Of a stretch of DNA of 64,000 bases, positions 43,619-52,215 are shown piece after piece (positions within the stretch are counted from its first letter, which is position 1; each line of letters opens with the position of its first letter). Both the position numbers and the translations under genes were made by a program. This DNA comes from Burkholderia sp. Ax-1719. Its GTDB lineage: Bacteria; Pseudomonadota; Gammaproteobacteria; Burkholderiales; Burkholderiaceae. Location: assembly GCF_011753055.1 (NCBI RefSeq), contig NZ_VWWJ01000027.1, positions 28,835-92,834 on the forward strand, in the 5' to 3' direction. A model generated the notes under the pieces. It was not told the DNA's origin and ran no database searches. It saw only the letters and a list, made by a program, of their open reading frames with translations.

Positions 43619-43969
43619 TCAGTCGGTCTTGCTGCCCGCCAGAATCCACTGCACGACGGTTTGCGCGTCGCTCTGGCTGATGGCGTTGGCGGGCATCGGC
43701 ACCGCGCCCCAGACGCCCGAACTGCCGTTCTGGATGTGCGCGACCAGCGTCGTCACGGCGTTCGCCTTGCCGTTGTAGCGCGCGGCCACATCGCGATACG
43801 CCGGGCCGACAAGCTTTTTATCGATGGCATGGCAGCCGAAGCACGCGTGCTGCGTGGCGATCTGGCGGGCGCGCGCGGCGTCTATGGCAGGCTCGGCCAG
43901 CGCGCGGGTAGCGCCAGCAACGCTGGTGAACGCAGCGAGAGAGATCAGCAGATGACGGAGTTGGATCAC
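43619..43969 (-). CDS. Class I cytochrome c (c551-like)
   Basis: This 116-residue periplasmic haem protein starts at a GTG (43969), chosen because AGGAA stands seven bases upstream and a signal peptide follows (1-25, ending RALAE). The haem motif is CFGCH (Cys43, Cys46, His47) and the likely axial Met is Met92 in AVPMPAN. VGPAYRDVAARY fits the small c551/c8 type. It follows the molybdenum hydroxylase large-subunit gene by 35 bases and is the likely electron acceptor of that enzyme, passing electrons to the respiratory chain. Confidence 0.92.
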   Translation of the reverse strand: MIQLRHLLISLAAFTSVAGATRALAEPAIDAARARQIATQHACFGCHAIDKKLVGPAYRDVAARYNGKANAVTTLVAHIQNGSSGVWGAVPMPANAISQSDAQTVVQWILAGSKTD

Positions 43970-44004
43970 GTTGGATTCCTGTTTTTGTGGGGAAATGAAG
44001 CGGT

Positions 44005-46182
44005 TCAAGCGAGTTCCTGTTCGAGCGGCATCGTGCGCAGCCGCGTGCCCGTCGCCTCGAAAAGCGCAGCGGCCACGGCGGGCGCAACGGGCGGCAACGA
44101 CACCTCGCCACAACCTTGCGGCGTACGCTCGCTCTCGACGATCTCGACTTCGATCTTCGGCATCTGCGCGAGATACAGCAGCGGGTAGTCGGCGAAATTC
44201 TGCTGTTCGACCGCACCGTCCTTGAAGGTGATTTCGCTCTTGAAGGTGTTGGTGAGCGCAAAGCCAATGCCGCCCTCCACCATCTCGCGGATCAGCATCG
44301 GATTGACGGCGCGCCCGCAATCGACGCCGCACACGATGCGTTCGAGCTTCGCGCGGCCCTCCACCATGCGTAGTTCAACAATGGTGGCAACGTAGGTCGT
44401 GAACGCGCCGCCGCGTCCCGTATACAGGCAATATGCGAGGCCGCGATACAGACCGGCAGCCGGCTTGCGCGACCAGCCCGCGCGCGCCGCCGTGCGTTCG
44501 AGCACGCGCACCGCGAGCGGATCGCCGCGCAGCAGCGTACGCCGATAATCGAGCGGATCGATGCGCGCGGCCCGCGCCATTTCGTTCACGAAGCTTTCGA
44601 GAAAGAACACGCTGGACGTACTGCCGACGCTGCGCATGAAGCTCACGGGAATGTGCTGATCGACGCTCACGGAGTCGACCAGCAGGTTCGGCACCGCGTA
44701 GCCCAGGTCGTAGAGACCGTCGAGCATGGTCTCGTCCCAGCCGCCCGCTTTTTCGAAGTAGTCGCGCTTGATCGACCAGTAAAGCGACTGCCCCACCACG
44801 CGCAGATGCATGGCGGTGGGATAGCCGTCCACGCCCAGTACCGCGCGCATGCGCGCCGACGCAGCCGGCCGATAGAAACCGTGACGGATATCGTCCTCGC
44901 GCGAGCGGATCACCTTGACCGGACGACCCACGGCCTTCGATGCAACCGCTGCGTGAATCACGAAATCGGGCACGTATTTGCGCCCGAAACTCCCGCCCAG
45001 AAACGTGGTGTTCACGATCACTTTTTCGGGCGGCAGTTTGAAGATGCTGCCGAGCGTCCAGCGCACCTTGTCTTGCCCCTGGATCGGCCCCCACACTTCG
45101 ATCTCATGCTCGCGCACATGGACACAGGCGTTCACCGGCTCCATGGTCGCGTGGACGATATAGGGCGTGTGGTAATCGGCTTCGACTATCTTCGCTGCCT
45201 TGTCGAACTGTGCGGGCGCGTCGCCGATGCGCGTGGCCACGACCGCTTGCGGCGCCATCAGCGCGGCCTTGTTCTGCGCGCGGATCGTCGCGCTATCGGC
45301 GGGCGGCGCGGCGTCCTGCCATTGCACGTCGAGCGTATCGCTGGCCTTTTTTGCCTGCCAGTACGTATCGGCCACGACGATCACGGCGTCCTTCGCCATC
45401 ACCACGTCGACCACGCCCGAGAGCGCGCGCACGGCGTCGCGATTGCGCACTGCCACGGGCTTGCCGTTGAGCGTGGGCGCCATCTTCACGAAGCCCGCGA
45501 GCATGCCCGGCACCTGCACGTCGATGCCGAACACGGCGCTGCCGTTCACCTTGGCGGGCACATCGAGTTTGTGCAGCGGCTGGCCGATCAGCGCTCGCGC
45601 CGATTCGGGCTTCAGACCCGGTTGCGGATCGAGCGGCAACTTCGCGGCATCGGCGAGCAGGTCACCATAGCCGAACGAGCGGCCCGTCTGCATGTGGATC
45701 ACGCGACCGCTTTTCGTCGTGCATTGCGTGGGCCGCACGCCGAGCCGCCGCGCGCCCGCTTCGAGAAACACCTGGCGCGCCTGCGCGCCGGCCACACGCA
45801 AACGCGCATGGAACATCGTCACCGACATCGACGCGCCCACGAACTGCTGCGGATGCTCATTGGCCGCGCTGATGCGATAGGCGTCGCGGCCCGTGACGAA
45901 TTCCACGCTCACGCGCCGCCAGTCGGCGTCCATCTCGTCGGCGAGAATTTGCGGCAGGCCCGTGTAGACGCCCTGCCCAACCTCAGCCTGCGAGAGCCCG
46001 ATGATGGTGCGGCCATCGGGATCGACACGCACCCAGTCGTTGATCTCGCGATACGCCGAGCCGTCCGGCGCGGCCTCCACCTGTGCGCTCAACGACAAGG
46101 GCAGAACGAAACTGCCCGCTAGCGCAAGACCCGCCTTCAGAAAATCGCGACGCCCTGCGCGTTCAGTGGTCTGCTGCGGCAT
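44005..46182 (-). CDS. Molybdopterin-binding subunit of an IorB-type hydroxylase
   Basis: This 725-residue large subunit of a xanthine-dehydrogenase-family enzyme has a twin-arginine signal (RRDFLK at 11-16) and hydrophobic stretch, sending the folded complex to the periplasm. Family blocks include TIIGLSQAEVGQGVYTGLPQ, NTTFLGGSFGRKYVPDFVIH and the C-terminal GCGEVSLPPVAPAVAAALFE, whose Glu matches the catalytic base of the family. Such IorAB enzymes oxidise aldehydes, isoquinoline or nicotinate-like rings; the substrate here is unknown. It starts within the last 20 bases of the small-subunit gene and precedes the cytochrome gene, giving an IorA-IorB-cytochrome unit. Confidence 0.92.
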   Translation of the reverse strand: MPQQTTERAGRRDFLKAGLALAGSFVLPLSLSAQVEAAPDGSAYREINDWVRVDPDGRTIIGLSQAEVGQGVYTGLPQILADEMDADWRRVSVEFVTGRDAYRISAANEHPQQFVGASMSVTMFHARLRVAGAQARQVFLEAGARRLGVRPTQCTTKSGRVIHMQTGRSFGYGDLLADAAKLPLDPQPGLKPESARALIGQPLHKLDVPAKVNGSAVFGIDVQVPGMLAGFVKMAPTLNGKPVAVRNRDAVRALSGVVDVVMAKDAVIVVADTYWQAKKASDTLDVQWQDAAPPADSATIRAQNKAALMAPQAVVATRIGDAPAQFDKAAKIVEADYHTPYIVHATMEPVNACVHVREHEIEVWGPIQGQDKVRWTLGSIFKLPPEKVIVNTTFLGGSFGRKYVPDFVIHAAVASKAVGRPVKVIRSREDDIRHGFYRPAASARMRAVLGVDGYPTAMHLRVVGQSLYWSIKRDYFEKAGGWDETMLDGLYDLGYAVPNLLVDSVSVDQHIPVSFMRSVGSTSSVFFLESFVNEMARAARIDPLDYRRTLLRGDPLAVRVLERTAARAGWSRKPAAGLYRGLAYCLYTGRGGAFTTYVATIVELRMVEGRAKLERIVCGVDCGRAVNPMLIREMVEGGIGFALTNTFKSEITFKDGAVEQQNFADYPLLYLAQMPKIEVEIVESERTPQGCGEVSLPPVAPAVAAALFEATGTRLRTMPLEQELA

Positions 46183-46606
46183 GCACGGCCTCGCGGATAC
46201 GGTGATAGGTCGCGCAGCGGCACAGGTTCGTCACGCCCTGATCGATCTGCGCATCGGTGGGATGCGGATGCTGCTTGAGCAGCGCCGCCACGGCCATCAC
46301 CATGCCCGACTGGCAATAGCCGCATTGCGGCACGTCTTTCGCGATCCATGCGCGCTGCACGGGATGCGTGGTATCGGGCGACAGCCCTTCGATTGTGGTG
46401 ATGCGCCGTCCCGCCACCGCCGACACCGGCAGCACGCACGAACGCGTGGCCTCGCCTTCCAGATGCACGGTGCAGGCGCCGCACGCGCCGATGCCGCAGC
46501 CGTACTTGGTGCCGCAGAGTCCGGCCGTCTCGCGGATCACCCACAGCAGCGGCGTGTCCGGATCGCCATCGAAATCGAATGGCTGGCCGTTGAGTGTGAA
46601 TTGCAT
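46163..46606 (-). CDS. (2Fe-2S)-binding small subunit of the IorA type
   Basis: This 147-residue protein has both iron-sulfur sites of the family. The ferredoxin-like cluster is Cys37, Cys42, Cys45 and Cys57 (YGCGIGACGACTVHLEG); the second is Cys95, Cys98, Cys129 and Cys131 (PQCGYCQSGM and NLCRCATY). It has no flavin domain, as expected for the two-subunit type that passes electrons to a cytochrome. ATG 46606 is selected because GAGGAGA stands at correct spacing and the domain starts there. It is the first gene of the operon. Confidence 0.94.
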   Translation of the reverse strand: MQFTLNGQPFDFDGDPDTPLLWVIRETAGLCGTKYGCGIGACGACTVHLEGEATRSCVLPVSAVAGRRITTIEGLSPDTTHPVQRAWIAKDVPQCGYCQSGMVMAVAALLKQHPHPTDAQIDQGVTNLCRCATYHRIREAVHAAADH

Positions 46607-46857
46607 GCGCTGTCTCCTCTCGAATCGCCTTGCCGTGCGGTGCGACGACCGTCGGCTATGGGATGCATTCTTGGCCTGGACAAAAAGCCCGGCAATGGCG
46701 CGGAGACCCAAAAAAGTTGCTGATCGTCTCTTTCGTTTTCTTGATTTTAGAAACGATGTTACTGGCGAAAAACTCCATCAAATCACTGTTTTTATTGATT
46801 ATTTGAATATTTAACCCTATCTGATTCGCCCTGAAAATCGTTCAGATAAGATTCCTC

Positions 46858-46873
46858 GTTCCATAAGTGGAAC
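46858..46873. promoter_or_regulatory. Inverted repeat resembling an IclR-family operator
   Basis: GTTCCA-taag-TGGAAC is a perfect 6-4-6 dyad in the middle of the divergent promoter region. Its form resembles sites bound by IclR-family regulators. No IclR gene lies in the window, so the assignment rests on motif shape only. Confidence 0.4.
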
Positions 46874-46931
46874 ATCATGAGGATGAATGATGCTACCCCG
46901 TCTTCCCAATGGCAGGCGTTCGTCGCTCAAC

Positions 46932-46983
46932 TCTTATATAAGACATAAGACATTTGACGCTGGAGTCGCTTGTCAATTAGAAT
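46932..46983 (+). promoter_or_regulatory. acnB promoter with overlapping palindrome
   Basis: TTGACG (46954-46959), 18 bases, then TAGAAT (46978-46983) make a good sigma-70-type promoter, with start near 46990 and a leader of about 55 bases. The 12-bp palindrome TCTTATATAAGA (46932-46943) lies directly upstream, followed by a partial repeat (ATAAGAC), in the position expected for a regulator that controls acnB. Which regulator binds is not visible. Confidence 0.65.
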
Positions 46984-47043
46984 CGTGGCTGCAGTAGTCC
47001 ATGGAAAGCCTTCCCCTGAAACGCAATACCAGCAGGTCCCCCC

Positions 47044-49629
47044 ATGCTTGAAAATTACCGTGCTCATGTAGCCCAGCGCGCCGCGCTTGGCATCCCCCCC
47101 CTGCCGCTGACGGCCCAACAGACCGCCGAGCTGGTTGAACTGCTGACGAACCCGCCCGCAGGCGAAGAGCAGACCCTCGTCGACCTGATCACCAACCGCG
47201 TACCGGCTGGCGTGGATGAAGCCGCTCGCGTGAAGGCTGGCTTCCTGGCCGCTGTGGCCAAGGGCGAAACCGCCTGCGCGCTGATCTCGCGCGCTCGCGC
47301 CACCGAACTCCTCGGCACCATGCTGGGCGGCTACAACATCGCCCCGCTGATCGCGCTGCTGGCTGACGCCGAAGTCGGCACGGTCGCCGCAGAGTCGCTG
47401 AAGAAAACCCTGCTGATGTTCGATCAGTTCCATGACGTCAAGGAACTGGCCGATCAAGGCAACGCGAATGCCAAGGCCGTGCTGCAAAGCTGGGCCGACG
47501 CCGAATGGTTCACGAGCCGTCCGGAAGTCCCGCAAAGCCTGACCATCACGGTCTTCAAGGTCACGGGCGAAACCAACACCGACGACCTCTCGCCGGCACC
47601 GGACGCCACCACCCGCCCGGACATCCCGCTGCACGCGCTGGCGATGCTCAAGAACGCACGTCCTGGCATCACGCCGGAAGAAGACGGCAAGCGCGGCCCG
47701 GTCGCGTTCATCGAATCGCTGAAGGAAAAGGGTCACCTCGTTGCCTACGTGGGCGACGTGGTCGGCACGGGTTCGTCGCGTAAGTCGGCGACCAACTCGG
47801 TGCTGTGGTTCACGGGCGAAGACATCCCCTTCATCCCGAACAAGCGCTTTGGCGGCGTGTGCCTCGGCGGCAAGATCGCCCCGATCTTCTACAACACGAT
47901 GGAAGACGCCGGCGCACTGCCGATCGAACTCGACGTGTCGCAGATGGAAATGGGCGACGTGGTCGAACTGCGCCCGTACGAAGGCAAGGCACTCAAGAAC
48001 GGCGCAGTGATCTCGGAATTCACGGTCAAGTCCGACGTGCTGTTCGACGAAGTACGCGCCGGTGGCCGTATTCCCCTCATCATCGGCCGTGGCCTGACCG
48101 CCAAGGCGCGTGAAGCGCTGGGTCTGGCGCCGTCGACGCTGTTCCGCCTGCCGCAAAACCCGGCCGACAGCGGCAAGGGTTTCTCGCTCGCGCAGAAGAT
48201 GGTTGGCCGTGCATGCGGCCTGCCGGAAGGCCAGGGCGTGCGCCCGGGCACGTACTGCGAACCGAAGATGACCTCGGTGGGCTCGCAGGATACCACCGGC
48301 CCGATGACGCGCGACGAACTGAAGGACCTGGCATGCCTGGGCTTCTCGTCGGACCTCGTCATGCAATCGTTCTGCCACACGGCAGCGTATCCGAAGCCGG
48401 TCGACGTCAAGACGCACCAGACGTTGCCGAACTTCATCAGCACGCGCGGCGGTATCGCGCTGCGTCCGGGCGACGGCGTGATCCACTCGTGGCTCAACCG
48501 CATGCTGCTGCCCGACACCGTTGGCACCGGCGGCGACTCGCACACGCGTTTCCCGATCGGCATCAGCTTCCCGGCAGGTTCGGGCCTGGTCGCCTTCGCG
48601 GCAGCCACCGGCACGATGCCGCTGGACATGCCGGAATCGGTGCTGGTGCGCTTCAAGGGCAAGATGCAGCCGGGCGTCACTCTGCGTGACCTCGTCAACG
48701 CCATCCCGCTGTGGGCCATCAAGGAAGGCACGCTGACGGTCGCCAAGCAAGGCAAGAAGAACATCTTCTCGGGCCGCATTCTGGAAATCGAAGGTCTGCC
48801 CGATCTGAAGGTCGAGCAGGCGTTCGAACTGTCGGATGCATCGGCAGAGCGTTCGGCAGCCGGTTGCACGGTGCACCTGAACAAGGAACCGATCATCGAA
48901 TACCTCAACAGCAATATCACGCTGCTGAAGTGGATGATCGCGCAAGGCTATCAAGACCCGCGCAGCCTGCAACGCCGTATCAAGGCGATGGAAGCGTGGC
49001 TGGCCGACCCGCAACTGCTGCAACCGGATGCGGACGCTGAATACGCTGCCGTCATCGAAATCGATCTGGCCGACATCCACGAACCGATCGTTGCCTGCCC
49101 GAACGATCCGGACGACGTGAAGACGCTGTCGGACGTTGCAGGCGCAACGATCGACGAAGTGTTCATCGGCTCGTGCATGACCAACATCGGTCACTTCCGT
49201 GCGGCTTCGAAGCTGCTCGAAGGCAAGCGTGACATCCCCGTGAAGCTGTGGGTTGCTCCGCCGACCAAGATGGACCAGAAGCAGCTGACCGAAGAAGGCC
49301 ACTACGGCGTATTCGGCACGGCTGGCGCGCGTACTGAAATGCCGGGCTGCTCGCTGTGCATGGGTAACCAGGCACAGGTGCGCGAAGGCGCGACGGTCAT
49401 GTCGACGTCGACGCGTAACTTCCCGAACCGTCTGGGCAAGAACACGAACGTGTATCTGGGCTCGGCGGAACTGGCAGCGATCTGCTCGCGCCTTGGCCGT
49501 ATCCCGACCAAGGAAGAGTACATGGCCGATATGGGCGTGCTCAACGCCAACGGCGACAAGATCTATCAGTACATGAACTTCGACAAGATCGAAGACTTCA
49601 AGGAAGTCGCTGATACGGTGCAGATGTAA
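47044..49629 (+). CDS. acnB: Bifunctional aconitate hydratase B
   Basis: This 861-residue cytoplasmic TCA-cycle enzyme converts citrate to isocitrate. It has the AcnB order: N-terminal HEAT-like domain (1-160; MLENYRAHVAQRAALGIPPL), the swivelling domain (about 165-385) and then the catalytic domains. Cluster-ligand cysteines lie in DLVMQSFCHTAAYP, in GSCMTNIGHFRAA and in PGCSLCMGNQAQV. Proteins of this family also hydrate 2-methyl-cis-aconitate. Length is normal. Codon use is highly biased, as expected for an abundant protein. It has its own promoter and terminator. Confidence 0.98.
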   Translation: MLENYRAHVAQRAALGIPPLPLTAQQTAELVELLTNPPAGEEQTLVDLITNRVPAGVDEAARVKAGFLAAVAKGETACALISRARATELLGTMLGGYNIAPLIALLADAEVGTVAAESLKKTLLMFDQFHDVKELADQGNANAKAVLQSWADAEWFTSRPEVPQSLTITVFKVTGETNTDDLSPAPDATTRPDIPLHALAMLKNARPGITPEEDGKRGPVAFIESLKEKGHLVAYVGDVVGTGSSRKSATNSVLWFTGEDIPFIPNKRFGGVCLGGKIAPIFYNTMEDAGALPIELDVSQMEMGDVVELRPYEGKALKNGAVISEFTVKSDVLFDEVRAGGRIPLIIGRGLTAKAREALGLAPSTLFRLPQNPADSGKGFSLAQKMVGRACGLPEGQGVRPGTYCEPKMTSVGSQDTTGPMTRDELKDLACLGFSSDLVMQSFCHTAAYPKPVDVKTHQTLPNFISTRGGIALRPGDGVIHSWLNRMLLPDTVGTGGDSHTRFPIGISFPAGSGLVAFAAATGTMPLDMPESVLVRFKGKMQPGVTLRDLVNAIPLWAIKEGTLTVAKQGKKNIFSGRILEIEGLPDLKVEQAFELSDASAERSAAGCTVHLNKEPIIEYLNSNITLLKWMIAQGYQDPRSLQRRIKAMEAWLADPQLLQPDADAEYAAVIEIDLADIHEPIVACPNDPDDVKTLSDVAGATIDEVFIGSCMTNIGHFRAASKLLEGKRDIPVKLWVAPPTKMDQKQLTEEGHYGVFGTAGARTEMPGCSLCMGNQAQVREGATVMSTSTRNFPNRLGKNTNVYLGSAELAAICSRLGRIPTKEEYMADMGVLNANGDKIYQYMNFDKIEDFKEVADTVQM

Positions 49630-49690
49630 ATTGCACGCGTTGCGGGCGCTACGGTGTGGTTTGAGTCGTAGCGCTACGTGATGTGAATGG

Positions 49691-49723
49691 CGCCGCAGGG
49701 CTTAGGCTCTGCGGCGTTTTTTT
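49691..49723 (+). terminator. Rho-independent terminator of acnB
   Basis: An 8-bp GC-rich stem (CGCCGCAG / CTGCGGCG, 10-base loop) is followed by seven T residues, 60 bases past the acnB stop codon. Confidence 0.92.
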
Positions 49724-49904
49724 GTAAACGGGGTTGGCGTGTGCCTGAATAATTCTTCAGTTATGCGAAATAGATGCGCATACAGCCAACGAAACGTCTT
49801 TTCTTGCTCGAAACATCGTCGCATTGAGTTTGCATTGGCACCTGGCGGGAACACCGCGGCTGTTGAAGCTATATTAGTTCGCTGGCGCTTCCATGAGGAT
49901 TCGA

Positions 49905-50957
49905 ATGAGAACGAAACTCGTTGTGTATGCGATGGTTTGCAGCCTTGCGGTATTGGCCGGTAGCGGCGCGCAAGGTGCCGACAACACGATCGAAGCTTCT
50001 CAGGCGACGCCGGAGGCCTTGCTGCCGCTTGCGAAGCAAGGCGATGCTGATTCGCAACGCAGACTCGGCGTGTTGTATGCCTACGGTAAAGGTGTTCCGC
50101 AGGATGACTCGCAGGCGCTATTCTGGATTCGAAAGGCCGCTGACCAGGGAGACGCCCGGGCGCAACGCGATCTGGGGGTGATGTATAGCACAGGGAAAGG
50201 CGTCTCCCAGAGCGACGAGGAAGCCGTCAAATGGTTTCGTCTTGCCGCAAGCCAGGGTAACGCATACGCGCAGGACAACCTTGCCCGGATGTTTCTCCTC
50301 GGCCGGGGCGTTGCGCAGGACGACAAGGAAGCGGCCAGGTGGTATGGACTTGCCGCCGACCAGGGGAATGCGCACGCCCAGCAACAACTTGGGTTGCTGT
50401 ACGCCATCGGGCGTGGCGTTCCACTCGACCTGAACGCAGCGAAAAAATGGGAAGGCCTGGCTGTTGCACAAGGGGATGTACAGGCGAAGGAAATTCTTGC
50501 CAGGCTGATGTCCACGTATCAGGACGCCTCGCAGGCGGTGGACGAAGGCTATGAGCGACACCCGCCGCCAGATGCGTCTTCGCCGGAAGCAGCGATTGCG
50601 ATGATGCACACGACGACGCGAATCGCGGATGAGCTGAAAAACCAGTGCATCAGTCGCTATCCCGACATGCAGCAGGAAATAGAGCAGAGGCTTTCGAGCT
50701 GGAAGTCAGCGGAGGCGCACGCTATCGAGCAAAGTGACGTTCGATGGCTCGCGTTGATTCACGCGCACCCCGAGCTCGCGACGATCGAAACAGCGGGAAT
50801 TGGCCTGAGTACCCAGGCGTTTATGAATCAATTCAAAGCCCCCGGCAATGAGTTGATTGGTCCGATTTTGTGCAAGAAGTACTTTTCCGATCTTGAATCA
50901 GGAGCCTGGCGCAAGAGGACACCGAAGATGTACGGCTTTCTCGATCAAATGCACTGA
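49905..50957 (+). CDS. Exported Sel1-repeat (TPR-like) protein
   Basis: This 350-residue protein has a signal peptide (1-25, ending GSGAQGAD) and four to five Sel1-like repeats (about 40-205), seen as SQRRLGVLYAYGKGVPQDDS, AQRDLGVMYSTGKGVSQSDE and later copies. The last 140 residues form a different helical domain with SRYPDMQQEIEQRLSSWKSA and no family I recognise. ATG 49905 is preferred to the ATG four codons upstream because AGGA lies five bases before it. Sel1 proteins are scaffolds for protein-protein contacts, here probably in the periplasm. Confidence 0.88.
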   Translation: MRTKLVVYAMVCSLAVLAGSGAQGADNTIEASQATPEALLPLAKQGDADSQRRLGVLYAYGKGVPQDDSQALFWIRKAADQGDARAQRDLGVMYSTGKGVSQSDEEAVKWFRLAASQGNAYAQDNLARMFLLGRGVAQDDKEAARWYGLAADQGNAHAQQQLGLLYAIGRGVPLDLNAAKKWEGLAVAQGDVQAKEILARLMSTYQDASQAVDEGYERHPPPDASSPEAAIAMMHTTTRIADELKNQCISRYPDMQQEIEQRLSSWKSAEAHAIEQSDVRWLALIHAHPELATIETAGIGLSTQAFMNQFKAPGNELIGPILCKKYFSDLESGAWRKRTPKMYGFLDQMH

Positions 50958-51134
50958 CGATCCCAGCCAGCCGGAAACCACCGCGCCAGGCCTCACCCAC
51001 GTCTTATCTGCAACGACGTATCCGTCGTTTCGCCCTTTTCGGAATTTCTTCCTGGCCGGCTGCCAACCTAAGCGCGCGGCATAGGTGCCTCTATCAGCCC
51101 CGACGCATCCGGCCACCAAACGACAAGCCTCCAC

Positions 51135-51461
51135 TCACATCGATTGCAAGCGATAGCAAGCCAGTCCAATCAGCACGATGAACACCAGTGCGGCGAAGCC
51201 ACCGACAAGCACTCCCGCTCGGGCAATGCGGGCCCACCTATCGATTTCCGGGTCGTTCAGCGTCCTATGGTCACCATTGAGCAGCCAGATGGTCGGAGCG
51301 TAGTTAAATCGACTGTCGACGCCAAGGCGCGCACTTTCTGCCGGATAGTCTGTCTGCAACTTCGCCGAGATTTTGCTCTGCATAAGCGCGCTGACTAGCA
51401 GGCCAATTGTCGCGAGGGCGATCAGCGCCTCGAAAACGTGCATAACGTCGGCGGGAGTCAT
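51135..51461 (-). CDS. Small hypothetical membrane protein
   Basis: This 108-residue protein has two hydrophobic helices, about 7-27 (MHVFEALIALATIGLLVSAL) and 83-104 (AGVLVGGFAALVFIVLIGLA). A polar cytoplasmic or periplasmic loop with NGDHRTLNDPEIDRWARIAR lies between them. I do not recognise the family. No clear ribosome-binding site precedes the ATG. GC content is lower than in neighbouring genes. Confidence 0.62.
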   Translation of the reverse strand: MTPADVMHVFEALIALATIGLLVSALMQSKISAKLQTDYPAESARLGVDSRFNYAPTIWLLNGDHRTLNDPEIDRWARIARAGVLVGGFAALVFIVLIGLACYRLQSM

Positions 51462-51586
51462 ATCGTCAAATCACCAACCCGTTGAATCGGCGACGCAATT
51501 GAGTAATCAAGAGCGCTCCTTTTACACGTCAACCTTTTGGCCAACATCCGCTCATGCACGCATCCGACTTCATACCTGCGAAAGCC

Positions 51587-52111
51587 TCACTTCCCCGCGC
51601 GATACCAATCCGCATAGCGCGACGCGATGGTTCTGAAATCGGCATTGCCTAGCGCGCTTACGTCGCGTCCGTTCGCCACCGCAGACACAACCTTCCTGAA
51701 ATCCGCGTCGATCTTCAACAGCATGTCCAGAACGCCGATGCTTTGAAGTACGGCGACCTTCGGCGCAGAGTTGCCGATAGATGCCATCGGCAGACCTGCG
51801 GGGTACGCTTCGACGACGAGAGGCCAGTGGGTCTCAAGCAGGCAAGCGAGGTCTTCTTGTTGGGTAAGGTCCATAAATTGTTCGGCATCGGTTACGGAGT
51901 TTGGCCACCCGACAATCGGGAGCAAAACGAGCATCCATTCGGGCAATCGAGCCCCATTGCAGCAGCCCGGAAATGCAGGGTTCGAACGGATTGTCGGCGA
52001 TTGCAGACCCCATGTCGACTGTCCCTTCAAATACTTCAATGGAGCGACTGGAGCAAATAGATCCTTACACCTACCCGACGTCCCCCCGCAATTCTGACCA
52101 ATACTAACCAT
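51587..52111 (-). CDS. Hypothetical protein, family not recognised
   Basis: The likely protein is 174 residues from ATG 52111. The C-terminal half looks like a genuine helical domain (TDAEQFMDLTQQEDLACLLE, then LLKIDADFRKVVSAVANGRD and DFRTIASRYADWYR). The N-terminal part is Cys- and Gly-rich and less protein-like. The frame stays open further upstream, so the start is uncertain. It is divergent from the GGDEF-EAL gene. Base composition is less GC-rich than average, like the small gene to its left, which hints at an accessory patch. Confidence 0.5.
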   Translation of the reverse strand: MVSIGQNCGGTSGRCKDLFAPVAPLKYLKGQSTWGLQSPTIRSNPAFPGCCNGARLPEWMLVLLPIVGWPNSVTDAEQFMDLTQQEDLACLLETHWPLVVEAYPAGLPMASIGNSAPKVAVLQSIGVLDMLLKIDADFRKVVSAVANGRDVSALGNADFRTIASRYADWYRAGK

Positions 52112-52215
52112 CTGGTTCAATTCGACTCCAGAAAATGCGCAACGGGTCGTAAACGAGGAATGACCCGAGGAACAACCTCTCGTTCGCGCAGCAATGCGCA
52201 ACCGTGCGCAAGATA

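Larger units (their letters stand above)
46607..47043. other. Divergent promoter region between the hydroxylase operon and acnB
   Basis: These 437 bases are AT-rich compared with the genome, particularly 46720-46980. They contain two inverted repeats, a palindrome and a sigma-70-like promoter (listed separately). CTGAA-aatcg-TTCAG at 46831-46845 is a further 5-5-5 dyad. No gene is evident. Confidence 0.55.

Noticed and set aside
46927..49302. A 791-codon minus-strand frame opposite acnB
   Set aside because: It is a mirror of the highly biased acnB codon use; its translation is Arg/His/Asp-rich without any domain, and acnB is certain.
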